A stretch of DNA of 64,000 bases from Olleya marilimosa CAM030 (GCF_000518485.1 NZ_JADR01000002.1:310001-374000); one strand, 5' to 3'; shown: positions 7,930 to 17,394, numbered from the stretch's first letter. Notes: generated from the letters alone by a model not told the origin. Translations and numbers: made by a program.

Positions 7930-9135
7930 TTAATTAGTTTTTACTAAATCGCGTGTGATACGTGAGGCTGCTATTTTTGAAGCTATTATCCCTAAAACTG
8001 AAATAGTAAGCATTACTATTACAAAGTTTTTAAAATGAATGGCTACAGGATAAGGTAAGCTTGGTGTAATCATTATTAAGTCAAAGCTAGCTTGTAATTG
8101 TACGATTGCGTAACCTATAACTAATCCTAAAAAACCTCCAATAACAGTCATTAAAACGCCTTGATAAAAAAAGATGTTTCTTATGTCTTTTACTGTTGCT
8201 CCTATATTATATAATGTACTTAGGGTTTTCTTTTTATCCAAAATCATCATGATAATGGAGCCTATAACGTTAAATAATGCAATAATTAATACTAAAGTAA
8301 AGATTAGATAGACTGCTAAATTCTCTGTGTTTAGCATTTTGTATATCGCATCGTTTAATTGATCTTTATTTTTAATAATGACGTTTTGACCGATTATAGT
8401 TTTAATTTTATCTTTAACAGCGTCCTCATCTGCATCTTCTGTTAATTTAAATTCTAAGCTGGTAATTTGATTGGGTTGGTAATTTAATAATTGACGTGCA
8501 GTATCAATAGATGCAAAAATGTACTTATTGTTAAGTTCTTCGTTAATATCATAAATACCTACATTTATGGTGTTTACTTGGTTTAGTGCTTGGTTTTGAG
8601 AGGTGATTTGACCTTTTCCTGGTTTTGGAACAGATAAGGTGACTGTTTTACTGTAATCGTTTACAAATACAGATAATCTATTAGATATTGCCCAACCAAC
8701 AACTATTTGTGGTGTGTCTTGGTACAGCCAATTACCATAAGGTATAACAGAGTCTATAGCTGTTATTTTGTTATAATTGTTGTCTACACCTTTGATGTAA
8801 GCTGGATGGTTATTACCATCTGACGAAGCAATAATACGCTCTTCTATTATTCTAGAAAAGTTGGCAATACCATCTATAGCGTGTAATTGTTTATTCTGAC
8901 TATCGTTTAAAGTAAAAGATTTACCAATAGTAGTTTCAGCTTTCAGATCAGGATCAATAATACTTGAAAATTCTAGCGTAAAATCCCTTAAACCAGCAAA
9001 ACCTGATAATACAATAAACAATGAAGCAGCACCTAAAACAATACCTACAATAGCAATTATTGTAATAAAGTTAATAGCATTATTACTGCTTTTACTGCGT
9101 ATGTAGCGTTTTGCTATGTATAAAGAAAAATTCAA
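7930..9135 (-). CDS. LolC/LolE-like ABC transporter permease (FtsX family)
   Basis: A 401-residue inner-membrane permease. It has one N-terminal helix (about 25-50, IIAIVGIVLGAASLFIVLSG), a large periplasmic MacB-PCD-like domain (about 50-270), and three C-terminal helices in the FtsX domain (about 278-300, 322-345, 365-388). The opening LYIAKRYIRSKSSNNAINFITIIAIVGI is characteristic of LolC/E lipoprotein-releasing permeases. It would extract lipoproteins from the inner membrane together with a LolD-type ATPase, which is not in this stretch. It starts directly after the rbfA stop codon, so the two form one unit, as in many flavobacteria. Confidence 0.85.
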   Translation of the reverse strand: MNFSLYIAKRYIRSKSSNNAINFITIIAIVGIVLGAASLFIVLSGFAGLRDFTLEFSSIIDPDLKAETTIGKSFTLNDSQNKQLHAIDGIANFSRIIEERIIASSDGNNHPAYIKGVDNNYNKITAIDSVIPYGNWLYQDTPQIVVGWAISNRLSVFVNDYSKTVTLSVPKPGKGQITSQNQALNQVNTINVGIYDINEELNNKYIFASIDTARQLLNYQPNQITSLEFKLTEDADEDAVKDKIKTIIGQNVIIKNKDQLNDAIYKMLNTENLAVYLIFTLVLIIALFNVIGSIIMMILDKKKTLSTLYNIGATVKDIRNIFFYQGVLMTVIGGFLGLVIGYAIVQLQASFDLIMITPSLPYPVAIHFKNFVIVMLTISVLGIIASKIAASRITRDLVKTN

Positions 9136-9531
9136 TTAACCTTTACTGCGTTTATCTAATAAATCCGGATTTTGAATTGGATTATCTTCACCCTTAAGTG
9201 ATTTTTCAATTTTATCAATGTGCTCTAAACTGTCATCAACATAAAACTCTAATACAGGCATTCTGCGTAGTTGGTTTTTTGTACGTTGTGCCAATTCATG
9301 TCTAATCATTGGTTTATTAGCTCTAATTCCTTCTAAAAGCTCTTTAGCTTTATTGTTAGGAAATATGCTTAAATATACTTTAGCATCTGTTAAATCGGCA
9401 GTTACTCTAACTTTAGATACAGATATAATTATACCTCTCATTCCACCTTGTGTAGCAGCTCCTTGAAGGATATCTACTAAATCACGTTGTAAAACCGAAG
9501 CTATTTTTTTTTGTCTTTGACTTTCTTCCAT
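9136..9531 (-). CDS. rbfA: 30S ribosome-binding factor RbfA
   Basis: A 131-residue KH-fold protein that binds the maturing 30S subunit and helps 16S rRNA 5'-end processing and cold adaptation. The sequence begins MEESQRQKKIASVLQRDLVDIL and contains VRVTADLTDAKVYLSIFP and the late RRMPVLEFYVDDSLEHIDKIE, all typical of RbfA. The frame is open 57 bases further upstream, but that extension crosses the promoter and is not RbfA-like, so the ATG at 9531 is chosen. The predicted -7 element ends only four bases before this ATG, so the transcript is probably leaderless. The permease gene follows immediately. Confidence 0.93.
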   Translation of the reverse strand: MEESQRQKKIASVLQRDLVDILQGAATQGGMRGIIISVSKVRVTADLTDAKVYLSIFPNNKAKELLEGIRANKPMIRHELAQRTKNQLRRMPVLEFYVDDSLEHIDKIEKSLKGEDNPIQNPDLLDKRSKG

Positions 9532-9535
9532 AGTG

Positions 9536-9543
9536 CAAAAATA
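9536..9543 (-). promoter_or_regulatory. Bacteroidota -7 element TATTTTTG (rbfA)
   Basis: An exact TAnnTTTG on the minus strand, followed by CACT and then the rbfA ATG. The expected transcription start falls at or within the start codon. Confidence 0.7.
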
Positions 9544-9614
9544 GTTGTTATTACAAGAATATATTACTTTTAAGCCATAATTAAGCAAATATTATACCCT
9601 AAAATACATAAAAA

Positions 9615-10016
9615 ATGAAAAAGATAGAACATATTGGTATAGCTGTTAAAAATTTAGAAGAATCTAACGCGCTTTTTGCGAAGCTTTTTGGCAAATCGCA
9701 TTACAAAATAGAAGCTGTAGAGAGTGAAGGTGTAAACACTTCTTTTTTTAAAGTAGGTCCAAACAAGATAGAATTATTGGAAGCAACCAAGCCAGAAAGT
9801 CCAATTGCTAAGTTTTTAGAGAAAAAAGGAGAAGGGATTCATCACATTGCATTTGCAGTTGAGGATATAAAATCAGAAATTTTAAGATTAAAATCTGAAG
9901 GGTTTATAGTCCTTAATGAAACACCTAAAAAAGGGGCAGACAACAAGTTAGTCGCTTTTTTACACCCTAAATCATCAAACGGTGTGTTAATAGAGTTATG
10001 TCAAGACATCAAGTAA
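9615..10016 (+). CDS. mce: Methylmalonyl-CoA epimerase (VOC superfamily)
   Basis: A 133-residue VOC protein that interconverts (R)- and (S)-methylmalonyl-CoA in the propionyl-CoA/succinyl-CoA route. The family opening KIEHIGIAVKNLEESNALF carries the first metal His. Also present are NKIELLEAT, the GIHHIAFAVEDI segment with the second metal His, and the C-terminal NGVLIELCQ with the metal Glu. The length is normal. It stands alone between divergently transcribed rbfA and the tRNA gene. Methylmalonyl-CoA mutase genes are not in the window. Confidence 0.92.
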   Translation: MKKIEHIGIAVKNLEESNALFAKLFGKSHYKIEAVESEGVNTSFFKVGPNKIELLEATKPESPIAKFLEKKGEGIHHIAFAVEDIKSEILRLKSEGFIVLNETPKKGADNKLVAFLHPKSSNGVLIELCQDIK

Positions 10017-10027
10017 TTAAAAAAAGG

Positions 10028-10059
10028 TTTGCAAGATTTTAAAAATAGTAGTAATATTG
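10028..10059 (+). promoter_or_regulatory. Probable tRNA promoter (TTTG-N20-TAATATTG)
   Basis: TTTG at 10028-10031 (-33) and TAATATTG at 10052-10059 (one mismatch to TAnnTTTG) are separated by 20 bases, the expected spacing in Bacteroidota. The tRNA begins 13 bases later. Confidence 0.6.
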
Positions 10060-10072
10060 CAATCCGATTTCG

Positions 10073-10149
10073 GGTCCTATAACTCAGCTGGTTAGAGTAT
10101 CTGACTCATAATCAGAAAGTCCCTGGTTCGAGCCCAGGTGGGACCACCA
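10073..10149 (+). tRNA. tRNA with CAT anticodon (Ile2 favoured over elongator Met)
   Basis: A full cloverleaf can be drawn. The acceptor is GGTCCTA/TGGGACC with one G-U pair, discriminator A, and an encoded CCA at 10147-10149. The D stem is ACTC/GAGT. The anticodon stem is TCTGA/TCAGA with loop CTCATAA, so the anticodon CAT is at 10107-10109. The T arm is CCTGG-TTCGAGC-CCAGG and the variable loop has five bases. CAT is shared by initiator Met, elongator Met and the lysidine-modified tRNA-Ile2. The first pair is G-C, which argues against initiator. Acceptor pairs C4-G69 and C5-G68 are those used by TilS in E. coli tRNA-Ile2, so Ile2 is slightly favoured. Confidence 0.9.
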
Positions 10150-10152
10150 TCA

Positions 10153-10184
10153 AAACCGATTCATTAATTTGAATCGGTTTTTTT
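10153..10184 (+). terminator. Rho-independent terminator after the tRNA
   Basis: AAACCGATTCA and TGAATCGGTTT form a GC-containing stem with a short loop, followed by seven T. It separates the tRNA transcript from the ilv leader. Confidence 0.85.
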
Positions 10185-10234
10185 GTTTAACAAATTAGGA
10201 TAGTAAAAATAAAATTCTAATATTTGACCTTACA

Positions 10235-10309
10235 ATGAGCAAACAAGTCATTATTATCATTTCTATTATTAGCATCGTGATTATTTCACGAAGCCAAGGA
10301 ATGCTATGA
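10235..10309 (+). CDS. ilv operon leader peptide (Ile/Val-rich)
   Basis: A 24-codon reading frame from ATG to TGA, upstream of ilvD. Its middle reads VIIIISIISIVII, with nine Ile and two Val among the 24 residues. That is the hallmark of a branched-chain amino-acid leader peptide. Its stop codon lies 25 bases before a strong terminator hairpin (from 10334), and the sequence just before the stop can pair with the terminator's 5' arm. Ribosome stalling when charged tRNA-Ile or tRNA-Val is scarce would favour read-through into ilvD. An imperfect -7 element (AATATTTG, 10219-10226) lies just upstream. Confidence 0.88.
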   Translation: MSKQVIIIISIISIVIISRSQGML

Positions 10310-10345
10310 TGAATTTAAACATATAATTTATTTAAAGCCTTCCTT
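10296..10345 (+). promoter_or_regulatory. Antiterminator pairing of the ilv attenuator
   Basis: AAGGAATGCT (10296-10305, last codons of the leader peptide) can pair with AGCCTTCCTT (10336-10345). Nine of ten positions pair, with one mismatch at 10302/10339. The second segment is the 5' arm of the terminator, so the two structures are mutually exclusive. A ribosome stalled in the Ile/Val run would leave 10296-10305 free; one at the stop codon would cover it. Confidence 0.75.
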
Positions 10346-10363
10346 TTTCGGAAGGCTTTTTTT
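10334..10363 (+). terminator. ilv attenuator terminator
   Basis: A nine-pair stem AAGCCTTCC (10335-10343) / GGAAGGCTT (10350-10358) with loop TTTTTC, followed by a T-run. It lies between the leader peptide and ilvD. From its end to ilvD there are about 160 AT-rich bases in which I see no further structure. Confidence 0.9.
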
Positions 10364-10524
10364 GTATAAAATATTATAGTATTGAGTATCATATAAATTA
10401 GCAGTTAAACAGTTGATAATCAATATTTTATTAAGTATTTTGCAGTATTGAGTTTAACTTGAAGTAAATAACAGTAATAGTCAAATAAAAGCAAATAAGT
10501 AATTTAGATTTAGTAGACATAAAC

Positions 10525-12204
10525 ATGAAACAACTAAACAAATACAGTAAAACAGTTACACAAGATCCAACACAACCAGCAGCACAAGCCATGTTGCATG
10601 CTATCGGGTTAACCAAAGAAGATTTTTTTAAACCTATTGTAGGTATAGCAAGTACAGGTTACGAAGGTAATCCATGTAATATGCACCTCAATGATTTAGC
10701 AAAATTGGTTAAAGAGGGTACAAAAAATGAAGACGTAGTCGGATTAATTTTTAATACTATTGGCGTAAGTGACGGAATTTCTATGGGAACTCCAGGTATG
10801 CGTTACTCATTACCATCTCGAGATATTATTGCAGATTCTATGGAAACTGTTGTGCAGGCTATGAGTTATGATGGTTTGATTACAGTTGTTGGATGCGACA
10901 AAAATATGCCAGGAGCCTTAATGGCAATGATTAGGTTAAACCGTCCAAGTATTTTAGTGTATGGAGGAACCATTGATTCTGGTTGCCATAACGGAAAAAA
11001 ACTAGACGTGGTTTCTGCTTTTGAAGCTTGGGGAAGTAAAGTTGCTGGAACCATGGAAGAAACCGAATACCAAAACATTGTAGAAAAAGCATGTCCAGGA
11101 GCAGGAGCTTGTGGTGGTATGTATACCGCAAATACTATGGCTTCTGCAATTGAAGCTTTAGGGATGACTTTACCATTTAACTCATCTAATCCAGCATTAA
11201 GTGATGCTAAAAAAGAAGAGTCTGTTAAAGCAGGTGAAGCCATGCGTGTGTTGTTAGAAAACGACATTAAGCCTTCAGATATTATTACGCGTAAATCTCT
11301 AGAAAACGCTGTAAGATTAGTCACTATTTTAGGAGGTTCTACAAATGCAGTACTTCATTTTTTAGCAATTGCAAGAGCAGCAGATATCGATTTCACTTTA
11401 AAAGATTTTCAAGATATAAGCGATAATACACCATTTTTAGCCGACTTAAAACCTAGCGGAAAATATCTAATGGAAGATGTTCACGCTGTTGGCGGAATTC
11501 CTGCTGTTCTAAAATATTTATTGAAAAAAGGATTAATTCATGGCGATTGTTTAACCGTTACAGGAAAAACAATTGCAGAGAATTTATTGGATGTTGCAGA
11601 TTTAACTGAAGGTCAAGATGTAATAAAGCCAATTGAAGAGCCAATAAAAATTTCAGGTCACTTAAGAATGCTTTATGGGAATTTGGCAACCGAAGGAAGT
11701 GTTGCTAAAATTACAGGAAAAGAAGGTTTAAAGTTTATTGGTAAAGCAAAAGTGTTTGAAGGAGAATATGCTGCAAATGATGGCATACGTGATGGATTAG
11801 TAGAAAAAGGAGATGTTGTCGTAATCCGTTATGAAGGTCCAAAAGGCGGACCAGGAATGCCAGAAATGCTAAAGCCAACTGCTGCAATAATGGGAGCAGG
11901 TTTAGGTAAAGATGTGGCATTAATTACAGACGGTCGCTTCTCTGGAGGAACGCATGGTTTTGTAGTTGGGCACATTACTCCAGAAGCTCAAGAAGGTGGT
12001 AATATAGCCTTAGTAAAAGATGGCGATATGATTACCATTGATGCCGAAACAAACTCCATTGTTTTGGAGGTTTCAGAAGAAGAATTGCAAAAAAGAAGAC
12101 AGGACTGGAAAGCACCAGATTTAAAATTTAAACGAGGTGTGTTATACAAATATGCTAAAACCGTATCGTCTGCCTCAAAAGGATGTGTTACTGACGAGTT
12201 TTAA
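10525..12204 (+). CDS. ilvD: Dihydroxy-acid dehydratase
   Basis: A 559-residue Fe-S enzyme that dehydrates 2,3-dihydroxy-isovalerate and 2,3-dihydroxy-3-methylvalerate to the 2-keto acids of valine and isoleucine. The cluster Cys are C51 (GNPCN), C124 (GCDKNMPG) and C196 ([16 protein letters not shown]). The spacing suits a [2Fe-2S] IlvD. The C-terminal half has the family run [18 protein letters not shown] and [11 protein letters not shown]. It is the first structural gene of the ilv operon, downstream of the attenuator. ilvB follows after 30 bases. Length is normal. Confidence 0.97.
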   Translation: MKQLNKYSKTVTQDPTQPAAQAMLHAIGLTKEDFFKPIVGIASTGYEGNPCNMHLNDLAKLVKEGTKNEDVVGLIFNTIGVSDGISMGTPGMRYSLPSRDIIADSMETVVQAMSYDGLITVVGCDKNMPGALMAMIRLNRPSILVYGGTIDSGCHNGKKLDVVSAFEAWGSKVAGTMEETEYQNIVEKACPGAGACGGMYTANTMASAIEALGMTLPFNSSNPALSDAKKEESVKAGEAMRVLLENDIKPSDIITRKSLENAVRLVTILGGSTNAVLHFLAIARAADIDFTLKDFQDISDNTPFLADLKPSGKYLMEDVHAVGGIPAVLKYLLKKGLIHGDCLTVTGKTIAENLLDVADLTEGQDVIKPIEEPIKISGHLRMLYGNLATEGSVAKITGKEGLKFIGKAKVFEGEYAANDGIRDGLVEKGDVVVIRYEGPKGGPGMPEMLKPTAAIMGAGLGKDVALITDGRFSGGTHGFVVGHITPEAQEGGNIALVKDGDMITIDAETNSIVLEVSEEELQKRRQDWKAPDLKFKRGVLYKYAKTVSSASKGCVTDEF

Positions 12205-12234
12205 ATAAATAATAATTATCCTAAGCAGATTAAT

Positions 12235-13968
12235 ATGGATACAAAAACAATAAAAAAAGAAACAAACACAACGCAAACCACAGAGCGTATTTCTGGTAGC
12301 GAAGCTATAATAAAATGTTTATTAGCCGAAGGAGTTGATATTCTTTATGGATATCCTGGAGGAGCAATAATGCCTGTCTATGACCAGCTTTATAAATACC
12401 AAGACAAAATTCATCATGTGTTAACACGTCATGAGCAAGGTGCAACACATTCTGCTCAAGGTTATGCACGTATTTCGGGTAAAGTTGGTGTTGCAATTGC
12501 AACGTCTGGACCAGGAGCAACTAACTTAATTACAGGTATTGCAGATGCACAAATAGATAGTACACCAATGGTTTGTATTACAGGTCAAGTAGCCTCGCAT
12601 TTACTAGGTAGTGATGCTTTTCAGGAAACAGATATTGTTGGTATTTCTACTCCAGTTACAAAATGGAATTGTCAGGTTACCAAAGCTTCTCAGATTCCTG
12701 AAGCAATAGCTAAAGCATTTTACATTGCTAAAAGTGGTCGTCCAGGACCTGTTTTAGTAGATATTACAAAAGATGCACAGTTTGAAGAATTCGATTTTAA
12801 ATACAAAAAATGTAAAGGCATCAGAAGTTATAATCCGATTCCAAAATTAGATCATAAAGCGCTTGAAGCTGCTGCAAAATTGATAAATAAAGCCAAAAAA
12901 CCAATGATAGTTTGGGGTCAAGGCGTTATTTTGGGAGAAGCAGAAGCACAATTTAAGGCTGTAGTAGAGAAAGCAGGGATTCCGGCTGCATGGACTATTT
13001 TAGGTGCTTCAGCAATGCCAACTTCACATCCTTTAAATATTGGTATGGTTGGTATGCATGGTAATTATGCGCCAAACGTTTTAACCAACCAATGCGATGT
13101 TTTAATTGCAATTGGTATGCGTTTCGACGATCGTGTTACTGGTAATTTAGCAACGTATGCTAAGCAAGCAAAAGTGATTCATTTTGAAATTGATCCAGCC
13201 GAAATTGATAAAAACGTTAAAACAGATGTGGCAGTTTTAGGTGATGCAAAACAAAGTTTAGCTGCCTTACTTCCGCTTTTAGAAGAAAAAACACATCCAG
13301 AATGGCATCAACAGTTTAAAGATTTATATGCTATTGAATATGAAAAAGTAATAAAAAACGACATCCATCCTACAAAGGAAGGTTTAACAATGGGTGAAGT
13401 TTTACAAGAAATTAATAACCAAACTAAAGGTGATGCAGCAATTGTTACAGACGTTGGTCAACACCAAATGATAGCCTGTCGTTATGCCAATTTTAATAAA
13501 ACAAGAAGCAATATCACTTCTGGTGGATTAGGTACCATGGGCTTTGGCTTACCTGCTGCAATTGGAGCAAAAATGGCTGCTCCAGATCGCGAGGTTATTT
13601 CCATTTCAGGAGATGGTGGTTACCAAATGACTATTCAGGAGTTAGGGACTATTTTTCAGCAAAAAACACCAGTTAAAATTGTGGTTTTAAATAACGAGTT
13701 TTTAGGAATGGTTAGACAGTGGCAAGAATTATTTTTTGATAAACGCTATGCTTCAACCGAAATGACAAATCCAGATTTTGTGGCTATTGCTAAAGGCTAT
13801 TCTATTGCAGCACAAAAAGTAACAAAACGCGAAGAACTAAAAGATGCAGTAGCTAAAATGATAAACACAGATGGACCTTATTTTTTAGAAGTTTGTGTTG
13901 AAAAAGAAGGTAAGGTATTTCCAATGATAGAAACAGGAGCATCAGTTTCAGATATAAGATTAGAGTAA
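12235..13968 (+). CDS. ilvB: Acetolactate (acetohydroxyacid) synthase, large subunit
   Basis: A 577-residue ThDP/FAD enzyme that makes 2-acetolactate or 2-aceto-2-hydroxybutyrate from pyruvate. After a Lys/Thr-rich 17-residue tail come GYPGGAIMPVYD, the catalytic Glu in TRHEQGATHSAQGYAR, GPGATN, the FAD-domain IGMRFDDRVTGN and the ThDP/Mg motif SGDGGYQM...NNEFLGMVRQWQ. The regulatory subunit gene ilvN begins one base after its stop. The large subunit determines catalysis; valine sensitivity depends on the small subunit. Confidence 0.97.
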   Translation: MDTKTIKKETNTTQTTERISGSEAIIKCLLAEGVDILYGYPGGAIMPVYDQLYKYQDKIHHVLTRHEQGATHSAQGYARISGKVGVAIATSGPGATNLITGIADAQIDSTPMVCITGQVASHLLGSDAFQETDIVGISTPVTKWNCQVTKASQIPEAIAKAFYIAKSGRPGPVLVDITKDAQFEEFDFKYKKCKGIRSYNPIPKLDHKALEAAAKLINKAKKPMIVWGQGVILGEAEAQFKAVVEKAGIPAAWTILGASAMPTSHPLNIGMVGMHGNYAPNVLTNQCDVLIAIGMRFDDRVTGNLATYAKQAKVIHFEIDPAEIDKNVKTDVAVLGDAKQSLAALLPLLEEKTHPEWHQQFKDLYAIEYEKVIKNDIHPTKEGLTMGEVLQEINNQTKGDAAIVTDVGQHQMIACRYANFNKTRSNITSGGLGTMGFGLPAAIGAKMAAPDREVISISGDGGYQMTIQELGTIFQQKTPVKIVVLNNEFLGMVRQWQELFFDKRYASTEMTNPDFVAIAKGYSIAAQKVTKREELKDAVAKMINTDGPYFLEVCVEKEGKVFPMIETGASVSDIRLE

Positions 13969-13969
13969 T

Positions 13970-14500
13970 ATGAATCAAGAAAACAAACTATACACAGTGA
14001 CCATTTATACGGAAAATAATATCGGATTATTAAATCGTATTTCGGCAATTTTTCAACGTAGACATATTAATGTTGAAAGTATCAATTCTTCCGTTTCAGA
14101 AATTGAAAATGTAACCAAGTGGATTATGGTGGTAAAGCTTTCTGAAGAACAAATTAAAAAAATTATCGGTCAGATTGAAAAGCAAGTAGAAGTTATAAAA
14201 GCCTACTACCATACTGAAGATGAAATCATTTACCAAGAGTCTTGCATCTTTAAAATGAAATCGGATTTATTGTTTGGTGATAGCCAATTTCCGGATATTA
14301 TTAAGGAGAATAACGCCAGAATTGTAATTGTAAACAAGCAATTTTTTGTGATAGAAAAATCTGGTAAAAAGGAAGAAATTGATGATTTGTATAAAGTGCT
14401 TAGCACATACGGAATCATGCAATTTACACGTTCGGGACGTATTGCAATTACTAAAGACGAGATGAAAATATCAACAATGCTAGAAGCATTTCAAAATTAA
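13970..14500 (+). CDS. ilvN: Acetolactate synthase, small (regulatory) subunit
   Basis: A 176-residue regulatory subunit. An N-terminal ACT domain (about 7-82) shows the family pattern TVYTENNIGLLNRISAIFQRRHINVESI with small residues at the valine-binding turn. The C-terminal domain (about 90-170) is the larger form found in two-domain IlvH-type subunits. It stabilises and activates IlvB and normally confers feedback inhibition by branched-chain amino acids. It is packed one base after ilvB and twelve bases before ilvC, which indicates a single transcript. Confidence 0.95.
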   Translation: MNQENKLYTVTIYTENNIGLLNRISAIFQRRHINVESINSSVSEIENVTKWIMVVKLSEEQIKKIIGQIEKQVEVIKAYYHTEDEIIYQESCIFKMKSDLLFGDSQFPDIIKENNARIVIVNKQFFVIEKSGKKEEIDDLYKVLSTYGIMQFTRSGRIAITKDEMKISTMLEAFQN

Positions 14501-14512
14501 AAAACAAAAACA

Positions 14513-16015
14513 ATGTCAAATTATTTTAACACATTACCATTAAGAGCACAATTAGAGCAATTAGGAAAATGTAGATTCATGGATGCTTCAGAGTTTGAAG
14601 ATGGTGTTAATGCATTAAAAGACAAAAAAATTGTAATTATTGGTTGTGGCGCACAAGGTTTAAATCAAGGGTTAAATATGCGTGATTCAGGTTTAGATAT
14701 TTCGTATGCATTAAGGCAGCAAGCTATTGATGAGAAACGTGCGTCTTACAAAAATGCTACCGATAACGAATTTAATGTTGGTACGTATGAAGCGTTAATT
14801 CCTACTGCAGATTTAGTATTAAACTTAACACCAGACAAGCAACACACAAACGTGGTAAAAGCAGTAATGCCTTTAATGAAAAAAGGGGCTACGCTAAGTT
14901 ATTCTCACGGATTTAATATTGTTGAAGAAGGCACTAAAATAAGAGAAGATATAACTGTAATTATGGTTGCTCCAAAATGTCCAGGAACCGAAGTGCGTGA
15001 AGAATATAAACGTGGTTTTGGTGTACCAACATTAATTGCTGTACATCCAGAAAACGATCCAGAAAACAAAGGTTGGGCTCAGGCTAAAGCTTATGCAGCT
15101 GCAACTGGTGGTCATCGTGCAGGTGTTTTAGAATCGTCTTTTGTGGCTGAGGTAAAAAGTGATTTAATGGGTGAGCAAACCATTTTATGTGGTTTGTTAC
15201 AAACAGGAGCAATTTTATCGTTCGATAAAATGGTCGCAGAAGGTATTGAGCCTGGTTATGCTGCAAAATTAATTCAGTTTGGTTGGGAAACCGTTACTGA
15301 AGCTTTAAAACATGGTGGAATTACTAATATGATGGACCGTTTATCCAATCCAGCAAAAATAAAAGCCTATCAATTATCTGAAGAATTAAAAGACATCATG
15401 CGTCCTTTATTCGAGAAGCATATGGACGATATTATTTCGGGTCACTTCTCTAAAACCATGATGGAAGATTGGGCAAATGATGATGTAAATCTTTTAAAAT
15501 GGAGAGCAGAAACTGGTGAAACTGCTTTTGAAAAAACGACGTTAACAACAGAGCATATTTCTGAACAAGAATATTTTGACCATGGAACGTTATTGGTAGC
15601 TTTTGTAAAATCTGGTGTAGAACTAGCATACGAAACTATGGTAAGTGCAGGAATTATTGAAGATTCTGCCTATTACGAGTCGCTTCACGAATTACCATTA
15701 ATAGCAAACACAATTGCCAGAAAAAAATTATTTGAAATGAATAGAGTAATTTCTGATACTGCAGAATATGGTTGCTATTTATTTGATCATGCTTGCAAGC
15801 CATTATTGACAGATTTCATGAAAACAGTGGAAACAGATATTATTGGTAAAGCATTTGCAACTACAAATGGAGTAGATAATGTGGAGTTAATAGCTGTAAA
15901 CGATGCGATTAGAAATCATCCAATCGAAACAGTTGGTAAACGATTAAGAGCAGCAATGACTGCAATGAAAATTATAAAATCTGATGTAAAATCAGAAGAA
16001 TCAGTTTTAGCTTAA
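14513..16015 (+). CDS. ilvC: Ketol-acid reductoisomerase, class II (long form)
   Basis: A 500-residue enzyme that isomerises and reduces acetohydroxy acids to dihydroxy acids with NADPH and Mg2+. The length identifies the class II (E. coli-like) form with a duplicated knotted domain, in contrast to the ~330-residue class I. The nucleotide motif is [19 protein letters not shown], followed by the LRQQ segment expected for NADPH. Metal-site segments include [11 protein letters not shown] and the EEYFDHG-like C-terminal half. It follows ilvN by twelve bases. The next gap, to ilvA, carries a short palindromic repeat arm. Confidence 0.96.
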   Translation: MSNYFNTLPLRAQLEQLGKCRFMDASEFEDGVNALKDKKIVIIGCGAQGLNQGLNMRDSGLDISYALRQQAIDEKRASYKNATDNEFNVGTYEALIPTADLVLNLTPDKQHTNVVKAVMPLMKKGATLSYSHGFNIVEEGTKIREDITVIMVAPKCPGTEVREEYKRGFGVPTLIAVHPENDPENKGWAQAKAYAAATGGHRAGVLESSFVAEVKSDLMGEQTILCGLLQTGAILSFDKMVAEGIEPGYAAKLIQFGWETVTEALKHGGITNMMDRLSNPAKIKAYQLSEELKDIMRPLFEKHMDDIISGHFSKTMMEDWANDDVNLLKWRAETGETAFEKTTLTTEHISEQEYFDHGTLLVAFVKSGVELAYETMVSAGIIEDSAYYESLHELPLIANTIARKKLFEMNRVISDTAEYGCYLFDHACKPLLTDFMKTVETDIIGKAFATTNGVDNVELIAVNDAIRNHPIETVGKRLRAAMTAMKIIKSDVKSEESVLA

Positions 16016-16022
16016 ATCTATT

Positions 16023-16050
16023 GTCATTCCGAATTAATTTCGGGATCTCA
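16023..16050 (+). repeat. Palindromic repeat arm before ilvA
   Basis: GTCATTCCGAATTAATTTCG and the following GGATCTCA form a short palindrome (CCGAATTAATTTCGG). It belongs to the same general type as the elements in the arg operon gaps and ends seven bases before the ilvA start codon. Confidence 0.6.
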
Positions 16051-16056
16051 TAAAAC

Positions 16057-17325
16057 ATGGAAAACACCACCACAACATACAGGCCTACATTAGAAGCTGT
16101 TGAAGCTGCTGCCAAAAAATTAAAAGGCGTTGCTGCTGTGACTCCTTTAATTTCAAACATGAGATATTCAAAGCAATTTGAAGCAAACATCATGTTTAAA
16201 CGCGAAGACTTACAACAAGTACGCTCTTATAAAATTAGAGGAGCTTACAATAAAATGTCATCTTTAAATAAAGCTGAAGCTGAAAAAGGAATTGTATGCG
16301 CAAGTGCAGGAAACCATGCACAAGGCGTGGCGTTATCTTGTAAATTGTTAAAAATAAAAGGGACCATTTTCATGCCTTCTCCAACTCCTAATCAAAAGGT
16401 GGAACAGGTTAAAATGTTTGGAGAAGACTATATAGAAGTGGTGTTGGTAGGCGATACGTTTGATGATGCTTACCATGCAGCGATGGAAGATTGCAAGCGT
16501 TTAAACAAAGCGTTTATTCACCCATTTAACGATAAAAAAGTTATTGAGGGTCAAGCAACAGTAGGTTTAGAGATTATAAATCAAACGGAGTCTCACCCAA
16601 TAGATTACGTTTTTGTACCTATTGGAGGAGGTGGTTTGTCTTCAGGGTTATCATCCGTTTTTAAGTTGTTATCACCACAGACAAAAATTATAGGTGTAGA
16701 GCCAAAAGGCGCACCTTCGATGTTAACTTCAATACGAAATAATAAAAACACGGAGTTAGATGAGATTGATAGTTTTGTAGATGGTGCAGCTGTTAAGCGT
16801 GTTGGTGATTTAAATTTTGCCATTTGTAAAGAGACATTACATCGTGTGGTTACTGTAGATGAAGGTAAAATTTGTCAAACTATTTTAGATTTATATAATA
16901 AAGAAGCAATTGTCGCAGAGCCTGCAGCAGTTTTAAGTTTATCGGCTTTAGATTATTTTAAAGAAGAAATTAAAGGTAAAAATATAGTTTGCGTTATAAG
17001 TGGAAGTAATAATGATATTACGCGTACTCCAGAAATTAAAGAACGCGCATTATTACATGCTAATTTAAAGCACTATTTTATAATTAAATTTCCGCAACGT
17101 GCAGGTGCTTTACGCGAATTTGTAGTGGATATTTTAGGTCCAACAGATGATATTACACACTTTGAATACACCAAAAAAGTAAACCGAGAAAATGATGTTG
17201 CTGTGGTTGGAATTGAGTTAAAATCTCCAAATAATTTAGAGCCTTTAATTACAAAAATGAAGTGTCATAATTTTTATGGAGATTATCTAAATGATAAACC
17301 AGATTTGTTTCAGTTTTTAGTATGA
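16057..17325 (+). CDS. ilvA: Threonine ammonia-lyase (threonine dehydratase), biosynthetic
   Basis: A 422-residue PLP enzyme that makes 2-oxobutanoate from threonine, the entry to isoleucine synthesis. The PLP Lys lies in REDLQQVRSYKIRGAYNKM. The phosphate-binding Gly loop is PIGGGGLSSGL, and ASAGNHAQGVALSC is also present. The C-terminal ~85 residues form one short ACT-like regulatory domain, so the protein is the 420-residue form and not the ~510-residue E. coli form. It closes the ilv operon. No clear terminator follows; the next 100 bases lead to the arginine leader promoter. Confidence 0.95.
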   Translation: MENTTTTYRPTLEAVEAAAKKLKGVAAVTPLISNMRYSKQFEANIMFKREDLQQVRSYKIRGAYNKMSSLNKAEAEKGIVCASAGNHAQGVALSCKLLKIKGTIFMPSPTPNQKVEQVKMFGEDYIEVVLVGDTFDDAYHAAMEDCKRLNKAFIHPFNDKKVIEGQATVGLEIINQTESHPIDYVFVPIGGGGLSSGLSSVFKLLSPQTKIIGVEPKGAPSMLTSIRNNKNTELDEIDSFVDGAAVKRVGDLNFAICKETLHRVVTVDEGKICQTILDLYNKEAIVAEPAAVLSLSALDYFKEEIKGKNIVCVISGSNNDITRTPEIKERALLHANLKHYFIIKFPQRAGALREFVVDILGPTDDITHFEYTKKVNRENDVAVVGIELKSPNNLEPLITKMKCHNFYGDYLNDKPDLFQFLV

Positions 17326-17394
17326 TTTTGATAATTATGAGCTTAAAAACTTTCAAATTCGTAAAAATTCATTAAAAAACACAAAAATTAAATG

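Noticed and set aside
10866-11324. A 152-codon open frame antisense to ilvD
   Set aside because: Lies wholly within a strongly conserved gene and has no family resemblance; shadow frame.
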